From Nocardia transvalensis (GTDB lineage Bacteria > Actinomycetota > Actinomycetes > Mycobacteriales > Mycobacteriaceae): a stretch of 64,000 bases of DNA. Positions 1 to 9,103 of this stretch are shown piece after piece. The first letter of the stretch is position 1. Each line of letters opens with the position of its first letter. The stretch covers positions 248,001-312,000 of the forward strand of contig NZ_JADLQQ010000003.1 in the NCBI RefSeq assembly GCF_015477765.1, given 5' to 3'. Position numbers and translations under genes: made by a program. The notes beneath the pieces were generated by a model. That model did no database searches and was not told where the DNA came from. It saw only the letters and a list, made by a program, of their open reading frames with translations.

Positions 1-348
1 CCGCCCGAGTCGACGACGCCCAACCCGGTGCAGTCGTCGACCGCGGTGGTCACGACGACCACGACAGCCCCACCGACCACCACGACGGAACCGCCGACCA
101 CCACCAGGCCGATCCCGCCGCCGATCACGACCACCACACCGCCGCCGGAGACGACGACCACCACGCCACCGCCGACGTCGTCGACGACGACTACCACCGC
201 GCCGGAGACGACGACGACCGCACCGACTCGCACCCGGACAACGACTACCGGTCGGTATCCCATTCCGACCCTTCCCCGTATCCCCGGGGCCGGCGGTACG
301 GTCAACGACAGCAGTACTACAGCCACCTCCCCGCAAGGACTGCCATGA
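1..348 (+). CDS. pknA: Serine/threonine kinase PknA, C-terminal tail (partial)
   Basis: The frame is open from the first base and has no start inside the window, so this is a 3' end. What is visible is an extreme Thr/Pro-rich low-complexity tail of about 115 residues, with runs of Thr separated by Pro-Pro. It stops in an ATGA overlap with pknB, so the two are translationally coupled. The pknA-pknB pair is the standard order in mycolata, and PknA tails are often disordered and Pro/Thr-rich. The kinase domain itself lies off the left edge, so the identity is inferred from position. A Thr-rich extracytoplasmic tail of another wall protein would be the alternative. Confidence 0.7.
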   Translation, partial: PPESTTPNPVQSSTAVVTTTTTAPPTTTTEPPTTTRPIPPPITTTTPPPETTTTTPPPTSSTTTTTAPETTTTAPTRTRTTTTGRYPIPTLPRIPGAGGTVNDSSTTATSPQGLP

Positions 349-2255
349 CGACCCCGAAGAATCTGTCTTCTCGCTACGAGCTTGGCGAGATCATCGGATT
401 CGGTGGTATGTCCGAGGTGCACAAGGCTCGTGACCTGCGGCTGGGGCGGGATGTGGCGATCAAGGTGCTGCGCGCGGACTTGGCCCGCGACCCCACGTTC
501 TATTTGCGGTTCAAGCGCGAGGCGCAGAATGCGGCCGCGCTGAATCATCCGGCAATCGTCGCGGTGTACGACACGGGCGAGGCGGAGGTCGACGGGGGCC
601 CGCTGCCCTACATCGTGATGGAGTACGTCGACGGCGAGACCCTGCGCGATATCGTGCGCGGCAAGGGCCCGCTGCCGCCGCGGCGCGCGATGGAGATCAT
701 CGCCGACGTCTGTGCCGCGCTGGACTTCAGCCACAAGAACGGCATCGTCCACCGGGATATGAAGCCCGCCAACATCATGATCAACCGCCAGGGCGCGGTG
801 AAGGTCATGGATTTCGGCATCGCCCGCGCCATCGCCGACAGCTCCAATCCGATGACGCAGACCGCCGCGGTGATCGGCACCGCCCAGTACCTGTCCCCCG
901 AACAGGCCCGCGGTGAACAGGTCGACGCCCGCTCCGACGTCTATTCCGTCGGCTGCGTCCTCTACGAAATCCTCACCGGCGAACCCCCTTTCACCGGTGA
1001 CTCCCCGGTCGCGGTGGCCTACCAGCACGTCCGCGAGGACCCCCGGCTGCCCTCCCACGTCCACCCGGGCGTCCCGCGCGAACTGGATTCGGTCGTCCTC
1101 AAGGCGATGAGCAAGAACCCGGCCAACCGCTACCAGACCGCCGGGGAGATGCGCGCCGATCTGATCCGCGTCCTCGGCGGCCAGAAGCCGACGGCCCCGA
1201 TGGTGATGACCGACGAGGACCGCACCACCATCCTCGGCAGCATGGACGCGGGCCCGCGCAGCTACCGAACCATCGAGCGCGACGACGACGTCGACCACGA
1301 TCCGCCGGAACCGGGCGGCCAGCGCCGCACGGCCCTGCTGGCCATTTCGGGCGCGGCCGTGGCCGCGGTCGTGGTCGCGCTGTTCTGGTTTCTGGTCGGC
1401 CCCGGCAGCAGCCCGGACCAGGTGAGCATTCCGGAACTGGCGAACAAGCCGGCCGCCCAAGCCCAGGACGAACTGCAGAAGGCCGGTTTCACCGTCGCCA
1501 TTCAGCAGAAGTCCGACCCCAAGGTGGCCAACGGCAATGTCATCTCCACCCAGCCGCTGGGTGGCTCCCGCGCGCCGAAGGGCAGCACGGTGACGATGCA
1601 GGTCTCCATGGGCCCCATGCCGGTACCCGTCCCGATCCTGGCCCAGCTCACCCAGCAGCAGGCCGAGCAGAAGTTGAAGGCCGAAGGGCTGCAGCTGAAT
1701 CCGAAGATCGAGCGGGACTGGTCCAGCGTCGAGGACAAGGACAAGGTGATCCGCACGAACCCGGATCCGGGCGTGAAGGTGGACGCGGGCAGCCAGATCA
1801 CCATCACCCTCGGCAAGGGTCCGGAGCAGGTCTCGGTCCCCTTCGTCGTCGGCCAGCAGATCGACGTCGCCAAGCCGAATCTGGAGAAATCCTCCGGATT
1901 CAAGGTCGACATCCAGAACGTGCCCTCGTCCCGCCCCAGTGGCGAAGTTCTCGCCACCGATCCGCCCGGCGGTACGGAGGCCGACAGAGGCTCGACCATC
2001 ACCGTCCAGGTAGCCACCAGCGACAAGTTCCCCATGCCCGACCTGCGTGGCAAGACCGCCACCGAGGCGGTGGATCAACTGCGCAACCAGGGGTGGACGG
2101 GCAGCATGGCCCAGATCAACCAGAGCAACCAGGTCACCTTGGACGCCAACAATGTCGGCAGGGTCCTGAACCAGCAACCGTCTCCCGGCATGCAGGTCCC
2201 CAAGAACGCCACCATCAACATCTGGGTGGGCGTCCTCCCCCTCGGCCCGCCGTGA
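345..2255 (+). CDS. pknB: Serine/threonine-protein kinase PknB with four PASTA domains
   Basis: Membrane receptor kinase that senses peptidoglycan fragments and controls growth and division. At 636 residues it has the usual PknB length. The kinase domain covers about 10-275: glycine loop GFGGMSEV near 18, catalytic Lys40 in AIK, HRD at 136-138, DFG at 156-158, and an activation loop with Thr171 and Thr173, the positions autophosphorylated in mycobacterial PknB. An acidic juxtamembrane linker follows, then one membrane helix at about 329-351 and four PASTA repeats from about 359 to 633. The ATG overlaps the pknA stop. It converges on the RibD-like pair, and a perfect palindrome separates the two. 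Confidence 0.97.
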   Translation: MTTPKNLSSRYELGEIIGFGGMSEVHKARDLRLGRDVAIKVLRADLARDPTFYLRFKREAQNAAALNHPAIVAVYDTGEAEVDGGPLPYIVMEYVDGETLRDIVRGKGPLPPRRAMEIIADVCAALDFSHKNGIVHRDMKPANIMINRQGAVKVMDFGIARAIADSSNPMTQTAAVIGTAQYLSPEQARGEQVDARSDVYSVGCVLYEILTGEPPFTGDSPVAVAYQHVREDPRLPSHVHPGVPRELDSVVLKAMSKNPANRYQTAGEMRADLIRVLGGQKPTAPMVMTDEDRTTILGSMDAGPRSYRTIERDDDVDHDPPEPGGQRRTALLAISGAAVAAVVVALFWFLVGPGSSPDQVSIPELANKPAAQAQDELQKAGFTVAIQQKSDPKVANGNVISTQPLGGSRAPKGSTVTMQVSMGPMPVPVPILAQLTQQQAEQKLKAEGLQLNPKIERDWSSVEDKDKVIRTNPDPGVKVDAGSQITITLGKGPEQVSVPFVVGQQIDVAKPNLEKSSGFKVDIQNVPSSRPSGEVLATDPPGGTEADRGSTITVQVATSDKFPMPDLRGKTATEAVDQLRNQGWTGSMAQINQSNQVTLDANNVGRVLNQQPSPGMQVPKNATINIWVGVLPLGPP

Positions 2256-2260
2256 TCCAG

Positions 2261-2276
2261 GGCGGCGATCGCCGCC
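2261..2276. terminator. Perfect 16-base palindrome between convergent genes
   Basis: GGCGGCGATCGCCGCC lies exactly between the pknB stop and the stop of the leftward deaminase gene. A GC-rich perfect inverted repeat between convergent genes is a plausible bidirectional terminator, but no T-run follows on either strand. Confidence 0.45.
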
Positions 2277-2762
2277 TCAGGACAACTCGAGATGCCGGTT
2301 CATCGACATGGCCTCCTCGGCCATGTCGGCGAGTTCGATCACCTCGATGCCGTGTTCGCGGAGTTTCTCTACGCCCACGCAGTTTTCGACGAACAGGGCC
2401 GGTTCCCGCCAGGCGATGACCACGCGCGGAATGCCCGCCGCGAGAATGCGATCCGTGCAGGGGCGGCGGTCCTGGGAGGCGCGGTGGGAGCAGGGCTCGA
2501 GGGTGCTGTAGAGGGTGGCGTGGGCCAGGCGGGGGTCGGTGCCGAGTTTGTTCAGCGCCGACTCCTCCGCATGCACCTTCTCGTCGGTTTCGCGGGAAAA
2601 GCCATGGGCCAGTTCGATATTGTCGGCGCCGACGATGACCGCGCCCACCGAGTAGGCGGTGGGGCTGCGCGGGCACAGGCGGGCCAGGCCGATGGCGTGG
2701 TGCATCCAGAATCGGTGGGACCCGGGGGGTTGTGTCCCGAGGTCGGTGAAACGTGCGCTCAC
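2277..2762 (-). CDS. RibD-type cytidine/deoxycytidylate deaminase domain protein
   Basis: Zinc deaminase of 161 residues matching the N-terminal half of RibD, which deaminates the pyrimidine in riboflavin synthesis. The zinc site is visible as HAE at 64-66, with Cys91 and Cys102 in EPCSHR and RPC. The Cys-to-Cys spacing is slightly longer than in typical RibD. It starts with GTG overlapping the stop of the upstream reductase-domain gene (GTGA), so it is the second gene of a two-gene unit. In standard RibD the deaminase comes first and the two domains are fused; here they are separate and in reverse order. The role may be riboflavin or another pyrimidine pathway. Confidence 0.85.
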   Translation of the reverse strand: MSARFTDLGTQPPGSHRFWMHHAIGLARLCPRSPTAYSVGAVIVGADNIELAHGFSRETDEKVHAEESALNKLGTDPRLAHATLYSTLEPCSHRASQDRRPCTDRILAAGIPRVVIAWREPALFVENCVGVEKLREHGIEVIELADMAEEAMSMNRHLELS

Positions 2763-3493
2763 TGTGGGGTTTCCATTCCTTGCCGCCTCCCGTCGGCCGA
2801 CGCATCGGACCGTTCGATCAGGTAGCGCAGCAGCGCGATATCTCCGATGCGGGTGACGTCGTCCAATGCCATTCTGCGCCGGGATCCGCCCGGGAAGGCG
2901 GCAGGATGCAGAAAACGCGGCGCGGCCGGGTCGCCGACCAGGACCGGAGCCACGGCCATGAGCAGTTCGTCGGCCAGGCCCCCCGACAGGAATTCGGTAT
3001 GGATCAGGCCACCGCCCTCCACCATCAACCGGCCCACCCCGCGACCGCCGAGATCGTCGAGCAGCGCGCCGAAATCCAGTGCGGTGCCGAGCGGAACCAC
3101 CTCGGCCAGACCCGCCAGCCGCGGTCGGAGACGCTCGGCCCCGAGATCGGTGGTGTAGACGAGTTTCGCTCCGCCGTGATGCCAGAACCGCAGCCCGGGA
3201 TCGAGGTTGCCGGTCGCGGTGATGGTGATCTTGAGCGGATACTCCGGCTTCCCCGCGGCCACCCGCGCCGCCCGTCGTTCGGCGCTGTAGACCAGCAGCC
3301 GCGGATTGTCGCGCCGCAGTGTTTCCGCCCCGATCAGAACGGCGTCGGAGTCGGCGCGCACCGCATCGACCCGGTCGAAATCCTCCGGATTGGACAGCAG
3401 CAGCCGCTCGGGAGTGGCGTCGTCGAGGTAGCCGTCGATGCTGACCGCCACCGACAGCAGCACATACGGTCGGCTCGCGCCACGCTGGTTCAT
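2759..3493 (-). CDS. RibD C-terminal-like pyrimidine reductase (DHFR fold)
   Basis: 244 residues. The N-terminus (YVLLSVAVSIDGYLDD) and the motifs GAETLRRDNP near 95 and VEGGGLIHTEFL near 160 are typical of the RibD C-terminal reductase family, which uses NADPH to reduce the ribosylamino-pyrimidine. It is the first gene of a pair with the stand-alone deaminase domain, overlapping by four bases. No other riboflavin gene is nearby, so it may be a paralogue serving a specialised pathway. Confidence 0.85.
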   Translation of the reverse strand: MNQRGASRPYVLLSVAVSIDGYLDDATPERLLLSNPEDFDRVDAVRADSDAVLIGAETLRRDNPRLLVYSAERRAARVAAGKPEYPLKITITATGNLDPGLRFWHHGGAKLVYTTDLGAERLRPRLAGLAEVVPLGTALDFGALLDDLGGRGVGRLMVEGGGLIHTEFLSGGLADELLMAVAPVLVGDPAAPRFLHPAAFPGGSRRRMALDDVTRIGDIALLRYLIERSDASADGRRQGMETPQ

Positions 3494-3516
3494 GCGTCGA
3501 TCACATCACGACGACT

Positions 3517-4179
3517 TCACACCAGCGCGGCAACCTCCGCCTCCAACCGCTGGACCAGGCCCTCGGCCGGGCGCTCACCGCATACCTCCAGCCAGTTGGC
3601 CAGCATCCGGTGCCCACCCTGGGTGAGCACCGACTCGGGATGGAACTGCACACCGTGAATGGGCAGGTCGCGGTGCCGCATCGCCATGACGATGCCGCTC
3701 TCGGTACGACCGATGACCTCGATCTCCGCGGGCAGGGTCTCCTCCAACACCGTGAGCGAGTGATAGCGGGTCGCGGTGAACGGATCCGGCAGGCCCGCGA
3801 GCACACCGGCGTCGCTGTGGAAGACCGAGCTGGTCTTGCCGTGCAACAGTTCCGGCGCGCGGGTCACGGTGGCGCCGAATGCCTCACCGATCGCCTGATG
3901 ACCCAGGCACACGCCCAGCAGCGGGGTGCGCTGCCGAACGCAGGCATGCACCAGATCGATACTGGCTCCCGCCCGATCCGGCGTCCCGGGTCCCGGACTG
4001 ATCAACAGGCCGTCGAATTCGGACAAGACGGAGTCCATAGCGGCATCTTTGTCGCGGCCCGGCGCGGTGAGATTCGGGTCGTCGTTGCGCCAGACAGTGG
4101 CCTCGGCGCCCAGCTGGCCCAGGTACTGGACCAGGTTGAACACGAAGCTGTCGTAATTGTCGACGACCAGAACACGCAT
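3517..4179 (-). CDS. trpG: Anthranilate / aminodeoxychorismate synthase glutamine amidotransferase
   Basis: Class I glutamine amidotransferase of 220 residues supplying ammonia to chorismate-using synthases for tryptophan or folate. It has the NYDSF N-terminus (8-12), the oxyanion strand SPGPGTP near 61, the nucleophile Cys91 in GVCLGHQA, and the His180/Glu182 pair in FHPES. Its position between pknB and crgA is the conserved mycobacterial trpG (pabA) locus. Because actinobacteria often use one subunit for both enzymes, the substrate partner cannot be decided here. Confidence 0.93.
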   Translation of the reverse strand: MRVLVVDNYDSFVFNLVQYLGQLGAEATVWRNDDPNLTAPGRDKDAAMDSVLSEFDGLLISPGPGTPDRAGASIDLVHACVRQRTPLLGVCLGHQAIGEAFGATVTRAPELLHGKTSSVFHSDAGVLAGLPDPFTATRYHSLTVLEETLPAEIEVIGRTESGIVMAMRHRDLPIHGVQFHPESVLTQGGHRMLANWLEVCGERPAEGLVQRLEAEVAALV

Positions 4180-4372
4180 GGTCCGAGCCTACGTGGCGAC
4201 CCGGCACGCCGTCGCGGGGAATATCCCACGGTCGACCCGACAACGGTCCGGGCCCCACACGTCTACGCAGCTGGGATAGCCTTTACACAGACCGGCAGGC
4301 GCGAGTGTGGCCCAGGGCCTCGACCTGCCACGCCCCCGCCGGTACGACCTGTACGCCGATTACGAGGACGTC

Positions 4373-4636
4373 ATGCCCAAGTCGAAGGTCCGCAAGAAGA
4401 CCGATTACACGATCAACCCGACCAGCCGCACACCGGTGAAGGTGAAGGGCGGCCCCTCACCGGTCTGGTATGTCGCCATCATGCTCGGCTTCATGCTGGC
4501 CGGGCTGGTGTGGCTGCTGGTCTACTACCTCGCCAACGACAAGATCAGCTGGATGGCCGACCTCAACGCCTGGAACTTCCTCATCGGATTCGGCCTGATG
4601 GTCATCGGTCTCATCATGACGATGCGGTGGCGCTGA
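4373..4636 (+). CDS. crgA: Cell division protein CrgA
   Basis: 87-residue divisome membrane protein that in mycobacteria bridges FtsZ, FtsI and the PknA substrate network. A basic cytoplasmic start (MPKSKVRKK) precedes two membrane helices at about 31-52 and 67-86, joined by a short extracytoplasmic loop ([14 protein letters not shown]). An in-frame ATG exists 66 bases upstream, but the family start MPKSKV fits the internal ATG at 4373. It is divergent from trpG, as in other mycolata. Confidence 0.96.
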   Translation: MPKSKVRKKTDYTINPTSRTPVKVKGGPSPVWYVAIMLGFMLAGLVWLLVYYLANDKISWMADLNAWNFLIGFGLMVIGLIMTMRWR

Positions 4637-4724
4637 CCTGGGTGAACACGCCCGACTGCGGGGTATTACACCCATGTCATTCATTCACACCTGTGGATGA
4701 CCCTGTGGACAACTCGAGGAGTGA

Positions 4725-5183
4725 TTGGGGACCGTGACGGCAGCCGAATCCGAGTCCCGGCTCGAATGGTCCACGCCCCCGGCCGCCCTCGCCGCCGCGG
4801 CCGCCGGTGGTGTGGCGCTGGCCGTGGCCGCCGCGCTCGCGAACGACGGGCCCAGCCGGCTGTTGATCGGGCTGGCGGCCGCGCTGCTGTTCGGGCTCGC
4901 AGGCCTGGGCTGGCGGCAGCGGCCGAGAATCACCGTCGTGCCCGGCAATCCACCGCGGCTGATCGTGCGCGGCCTGTTCGGGCCCGCGGAGTACCCGCCG
5001 GAGAAGATTCTGCGGGCCCGGGTGGTGAACTTCCGGCGGCTGGGCCGCAAGGTGCCGAATCTGGAACTCGATGTCGACCACGACGGCAACGATCGACTGC
5101 TGATCTTCGGCCGCTGGGATCTGGGCTCCCATCCCCAGGACGTTCTCGACGCCCTCGTGGAACAGGGCCTGGCACGGAACTGA
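4725..5183 (+). CDS. PH domain-containing membrane protein (Rv0010c-like)
   Basis: About 150 residues: two hydrophobic helices at roughly 20-42 and 45-60, then a bPH-like beta domain beginning ITVVPGNPPRLIVRG. Its place between crgA and ppiA corresponds to mycobacterial Rv0010c. The start is ambiguous: TTG at 4725 lies just after GAGGAG, while GTG at 4734 gives a start used in relatives. It abuts the convergent rhomboid gene without a gap. The function is not known; a membrane scaffold is likely. Confidence 0.85.
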   Translation: MGTVTAAESESRLEWSTPPAALAAAAAGGVALAVAAALANDGPSRLLIGLAAALLFGLAGLGWRQRPRITVVPGNPPRLIVRGLFGPAEYPPEKILRARVVNFRRLGRKVPNLELDVDHDGNDRLLIFGRWDLGSHPQDVLDALVEQGLARN

Positions 5184-6050
5184 TCAGGACGCGAGGGTGA
5201 CCGCCGCGGCGGCGATGAGCAACACCGTCAACAGGACGACACCCGTCACCGCCACCCAGCCGACCCTGCTCGCCGATTCCCGCGTGGTCACCCGCATCCA
5301 TTGCGGCAGGAACAGGATGCCCCCGGCGGCCAGGGTTCCGGCGGCGAGACCGCCGAGGTGGCCCCACAGCGAGATACCCGGCAGCGCCACGCTGATCAGC
5401 AGGTTGATGGCGATCAGCACCAGCATCTGGGTCGGGCTCTGCCGCAGTCGCAGCAGGATCACCGTCATGGCGCCGAACAGTCCGTAGATCGCCCCCGAGG
5501 CACCCGCGGTCGCCGAATCCTGGGCCAGCCACATCACCGCGGCCGAACCGCCCAGCAACGAGGCCAGATACACCGCGATATACCGCCCGCGCCCGAGCAC
5601 CATTTCGGTGTCGCGGCCCAGGATGTACAGCGCGAACATGTTGACCGCCAGGTGCAGCGGACCGTAATGCAGGAATCCGGCCCCGATCACCCGCCCCCAT
5701 TCGCCGTGCGCGACCAGGGGAGGTACCAGCATCCAGTCGAAGAACAGCCTCGACAGCTGGTTGTCGGCCACACTGCGCGCCTGCGCCGCGGTGAACGCGA
5801 AGACCGCGACGTTGATCGCGATGAGCGCATAGGTGACATACGGCGTCGGCCGGGTCGCGACCTGCGCGCCGGCCACCGTCTGCACCGGGCGCACGTCGGC
5901 ACTGCCCTGCCGCAGGCAATCCACGCAATGCTGGCCTACCGCGGCCGGGCGTAAGCATTCGGGGCAGGCCGCGCGCCCGCACCTCGTGCATGCCAAGCCG
6001 GTGACTCGGTCGGGATGGCGGAAGCAGGTCGGTGCGGGCTGCGGGTTCAC
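5184..6050 (-). CDS. Rhomboid-family intramembrane serine protease with N-terminal zinc finger
   Basis: 288 residues. A cysteine-rich B-box-like finger occupies about 9-46 (CFRHP, CTRC, CPEC, CVDC). Six or more membrane helices of rhomboid type follow. The catalytic dyad is visible: Ser185 in GASGAIYG and His231 in HLGGLAAG, with HxxxN at 133-137 stabilising the oxyanion. It cleaves membrane proteins within the bilayer; the substrates are unknown. It lies next to ppiA in the conserved cell-envelope neighbourhood. Confidence 0.94.
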   Translation of the reverse strand: MNPQPAPTCFRHPDRVTGLACTRCGRAACPECLRPAAVGQHCVDCLRQGSADVRPVQTVAGAQVATRPTPYVTYALIAINVAVFAFTAAQARSVADNQLSRLFFDWMLVPPLVAHGEWGRVIGAGFLHYGPLHLAVNMFALYILGRDTEMVLGRGRYIAVYLASLLGGSAAVMWLAQDSATAGASGAIYGLFGAMTVILLRLRQSPTQMLVLIAINLLISVALPGISLWGHLGGLAAGTLAAGGILFLPQWMRVTTRESASRVGWVAVTGVVLLTVLLIAAAAVTLAS

Positions 6051-6059
6051 GATGCTCCG

Positions 6060-6590
6060 TTACGAACTGATGGTGATGCTGGAGATGACGACCGGATCCT
6101 TCGGTCGATCGTTGCGGTCGGTCGGCGTGGCGGCGATCGCGTCGACCACCTTGCGCGAATCCGGGTCCACCACTTCGCCGAAGATGGTGTGGCGCCGGTT
6201 CAGATGCGGCTGCGGGCCGACGGTGATGAAGAACTGCGAGCCGTTGGTGCCCGGACCGGCGTTGGCCATGCCGAGCAGATAGGGCCGATCGAAGCGCAGC
6301 TCCGGATGGAACTCGTCGCCGAATTCGTAACCGGGACCGCCGCGTCCGGTGCCGGTCGGATCACCGGTCTGAATCATGAAGCCATCGATCACGCGGTGGA
6401 AGGTGACCCCGTCGTAGAACGGGCCGGAGCTGCCACCGGCGGCATTCTGCGTGGTGTACGGGGCCGAACCGTCGGCGAGACCGATGAAGTTCCGCACCGT
6501 TTTCGGGGCGTGGTTACCGAAGAGCGAGATCTCGATGTCGCCGTGGGTGGTGTGCAAGGTTGCCACGGCCGTCTGATTCGGTGAGGTCAC
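6060..6590 (-). CDS. ppiA: Peptidyl-prolyl cis-trans isomerase, cyclophilin type
   Basis: 176 residues with no signal peptide, so cytoplasmic. Cyclophilin motifs are visible: TVRNFIGLA near 33, the active-site strand [15 protein letters not shown] near 83, [16 protein letters not shown] near 125, and HTIFGEV near 150. It catalyses proline isomerisation during folding. ppiA beside the PH protein and crgA is the conserved mycobacterial arrangement. Confidence 0.97.
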   Translation of the reverse strand: MTSPNQTAVATLHTTHGDIEISLFGNHAPKTVRNFIGLADGSAPYTTQNAAGGSSGPFYDGVTFHRVIDGFMIQTGDPTGTGRGGPGYEFGDEFHPELRFDRPYLLGMANAGPGTNGSQFFITVGPQPHLNRRHTIFGEVVDPDSRKVVDAIAATPTDRNDRPKDPVVISSITISS

Positions 6591-6626
6591 CGCAACATCG
6601 TGCCATGCGCTCCCTTGCCGCCCCCG

Positions 6627-6824
6627 CTACGGCACCTGGACCGCGCCCTGCGGCGCGGAACCGTTGGTGGAGTAGCCGAGCCGGGGCGGTTCGGCCGCCG
6701 GTTGCGGCAGCTGCGGGCGGCGGTTGGTCACCAGCCAGGCGGCACCGCCGGCGAGGGCGACGAGGACGGCGACGATGAGCCGGTTGCGCAGCCGGCCGGA
6801 TTCGCGAGAACTCCCCAACAGCAT
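6627..6824 (-). CDS. Small single-pass membrane protein, unknown
   Basis: 65 residues: a short basic N-terminus (RESGRLRNR), one membrane helix at about 17-34 (LIVAVLVALAGGAAWLV) and a Pro-rich exposed tail. It lies upstream of and co-directional with ppiA, 36 bases away. No family is recognised. The topology and conserved placement beside ppiA suggest a real gene, but it could be a chance frame. Confidence 0.5.
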   Translation of the reverse strand: MLLGSSRESGRLRNRLIVAVLVALAGGAAWLVTNRRPQLPQPAAEPPRLGYSTNGSAPQGAVQVP

Positions 6825-6887
6825 GCGACCACTGTGACACAGCCCCGCGATTCGTGCAGTAAGCCCAGGTCCCCGGCATCCATCGCC

Positions 6888-7730
6888 TTACCGGTTCACC
6901 GTCCGTTTGAACTGACGCAGCGACAGCGGAACGAACACGATCAGGATCACCACCACCCAGATCAGCGTCGTGGCCACCGGATGCCGCATCGACCACACGT
7001 CCGGGGGCGGCATGTGCGGGCTGACATTGCCGAACAGATCGCGAATCGCCTGCGTCACCGCCGACACCGGATTCCACTCGGCGAAGATCCGCAGCGGGGT
7101 GGGCAGTGACTGGCTGGGCACGAAGGTGTTGGCGATGAAAGTGAGCGGGAAGATCACCATGAAGCTGGCGTTGTTGAACACCTCGGGCGCCCGTACCAGA
7201 AGCCCGACGACGGCCATCATCCACGAGATCGCATAGGCGAACAGCAACAGCAGCACGTAGCCCAGTACCGCGTCCAGCAGCGAGCCCCGGATCCGCCAGC
7301 CGACGATCAAGCCGGTCAGCGACATGACGACCAGGCTGACGACATTGATCACCACATCGGCGACGGTGCGACCGACCAGCACCGCCGACGGCGCCATCGG
7401 AAGCGAACGGAAGCGGTCGATGATGCCCTTCTGCATATCCTCGGCCAGGCTCGACCCGGTGAAGGTGGCGCCGAAAACCGCGGTCTGCGCGAAGATTCCG
7501 GCGATCAGGAACTCCCGGTAGGACGTGCCCTCCAGTTTGATCGCCGAGCCGAAGATGTAGGCGAACAGCAGCACGAACATGATCGGCGACAGCGTCGAGA
7601 AGATCAGGACGTCGGGCACCCGCTTGATCTTGATGACATTGCGTTTGGTGACGGTCAGGCTGTCGGCCGCGGTTATGGCGATCCGCTCGAGCACCGACGG
7701 GCGGTCGTTCACCAGCGTCGCGGTACTCAT
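6888..7730 (-). CDS. ABC-2 type transporter permease (DrrB-like)
   Basis: 280 residues with about six membrane helices typical of ABC-2 permeases of the daunorubicin-resistance type, such as the segment VLIFSTLSPIMFVLLFAYIF near 42. It overlaps the ATPase gene by four bases, so the two form a coupled exporter operon. The likely job is drug or lipid efflux. The substrate is not readable from sequence. Confidence 0.9.
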   Translation of the reverse strand: MSTATLVNDRPSVLERIAITAADSLTVTKRNVIKIKRVPDVLIFSTLSPIMFVLLFAYIFGSAIKLEGTSYREFLIAGIFAQTAVFGATFTGSSLAEDMQKGIIDRFRSLPMAPSAVLVGRTVADVVINVVSLVVMSLTGLIVGWRIRGSLLDAVLGYVLLLLFAYAISWMMAVVGLLVRAPEVFNNASFMVIFPLTFIANTFVPSQSLPTPLRIFAEWNPVSAVTQAIRDLFGNVSPHMPPPDVWSMRHPVATTLIWVVVILIVFVPLSLRQFKRTVNR

Positions 7731-8740
7731 CGGGCCCGTCCCTCCGTCGCTCGTTCCAGTTCGGCTGCGGCGTCCGCGGTCAGCTCCTCGGCCTCATGTC
7801 CGGTGAGGGTGAGGAAGACGGCGTCCAGCGAGGGGCGCCGCAGGCCGACGTCGTGGATCCGGACGCGGTGATTGTTCAATTGCTCGATGGCGGCCACCAG
7901 CGCCTGCGAGCCGTCGTCCACCGGAATCGTGATCCGCCGCAGTCCCGGCTCCAGATGGATCTCGCCCACGGCCAGGCCGGCCAGGGCCTGCTGGGCCACT
8001 GTGAGGCTGTCGACGTGGTCGACGGTGAGTTCGATGCGGTCGCCGCCGACCATCGTCTTGAGTTCGTCGGCGGTGCCGCGGGCGATGACCGCGCCGTGGT
8101 CGATGACCGCGATCGCGTCGGCCAGCCGGTCGGCCTCCTCCATGTACTGCGTGGTCAGCAGGAGGGTGGTGCCGCCGGCCACCAGCTCCTCGATGACGTC
8201 CCACAGATCCAGCCGCGCGCGGGGATCCAGGCCGGTGGTCGGCTCGTCGAGGAACAGCACCGGCGGGTTGGCGACCAGCGCACCGGCCAGGTCCAGCCGT
8301 CGGCGCATGCCGCCGGAGTAGCCCTTGACCGGCCGGTCCGCGGCATCGCTGAGCCGGAACCGGTCGAGAAGTTCGCGGGCACGCTTCTTACTGCGCCGCA
8401 CGCCCAGGTGGTACAGACGCCCCACCATCTCGAGATTCTCGAAACCGGTGAGATATTCGTCCACGGCCGCGTACTGGCCGGAGGTGCCGATATGAGCCCG
8501 CAGCCGCTGCGGTTCGCGCAGGACATCGATTCCGGCCACGACGGCTCGGCCCTCGTCGGGGGTGAGCAGGGTCGTCAGCACCCGGACCGTGGTGGTCTTG
8601 CCGGCCCCGTTGGAGCCCAACAGCGCGGTGACCGTGCCCTCGGGCACCGTGAGGTCGAGACCGTCGAGGGCGACCAGCCGACCGTATTTCTTGACCAGTC
8701 CCTCAGCGATGATGGCATCGGGCATATGGATTCCTGCCAT
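7727..8740 (-). CDS. Daunorubicin-resistance-type ABC transporter ATP-binding protein (DrrA-like)
   Basis: ATPase partner of the downstream permease. It shows Walker A GSNGAGKTT near 45, signature YSGGMRRRLD near 145, Walker B LFLDEPTTGLD near 168, a histidine-switch region, and the C-terminal extension common in DrrA. The ORF opens at 8740, but the family start is probably the internal ATG at 8725 (MPDAIIAEGL). A 17-base inverted repeat lies just upstream and is a good operator candidate. Confidence 0.92.
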   Translation of the reverse strand: MAGIHMPDAIIAEGLVKKYGRLVALDGLDLTVPEGTVTALLGSNGAGKTTTVRVLTTLLTPDEGRAVVAGIDVLREPQRLRAHIGTSGQYAAVDEYLTGFENLEMVGRLYHLGVRRSKKRARELLDRFRLSDAADRPVKGYSGGMRRRLDLAGALVANPPVLFLDEPTTGLDPRARLDLWDVIEELVAGGTTLLLTTQYMEEADRLADAIAVIDHGAVIARGTADELKTMVGGDRIELTVDHVDSLTVAQQALAGLAVGEIHLEPGLRRITIPVDDGSQALVAAIEQLNNHRVRIHDVGLRRPSLDAVFLTLTGHEAEELTADAAAELERATEGRAR

Positions 8741-8770
8741 TCGGAATGGTGAGGGGCCCTACCTGGGCCG

Positions 8771-8787
8771 ATACTGCAGAACAGTAT
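8771..8787. promoter_or_regulatory. Inverted repeat upstream of the DrrAB operon (operator candidate)
   Basis: ATACTG-5-CAGTAT with a perfect 6-base arm lies 30 to 60 bases upstream of the ABC operon start. The size and place fit a TetR-type operator, as commonly controls drug exporters. No TetR gene is adjacent, so the regulator is unknown. Confidence 0.5.
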
Positions 8788-9103
8788 TGCGGAGGGCACC
8801 GACAAGTTCATCGCAATAACTCGCCGCGGACGACAGGAGGCCGCATCCCGGGGATCCGGCGGTGCTCGGGGGTGCCGGCGGGATGCGGCCGATTACATGA
8901 TTGCCCACCGCGGCCACCCGAATCCCGAGTAGTGCGCTACCTGTCTCTCGGCGGCGCGGTACTCGTCCCGCATCCGGACGTCACCCGCCGACACGCCCGA
9001 GATTCGGGCGAGCGCGGAGCGTCTCGACCGATCAGCATCCACCCGGCGACCGCCGCCGCGTCCGGAGACGGGCCGCATCACCGCCGTCGCGGCCTTACGG
9101 AAT

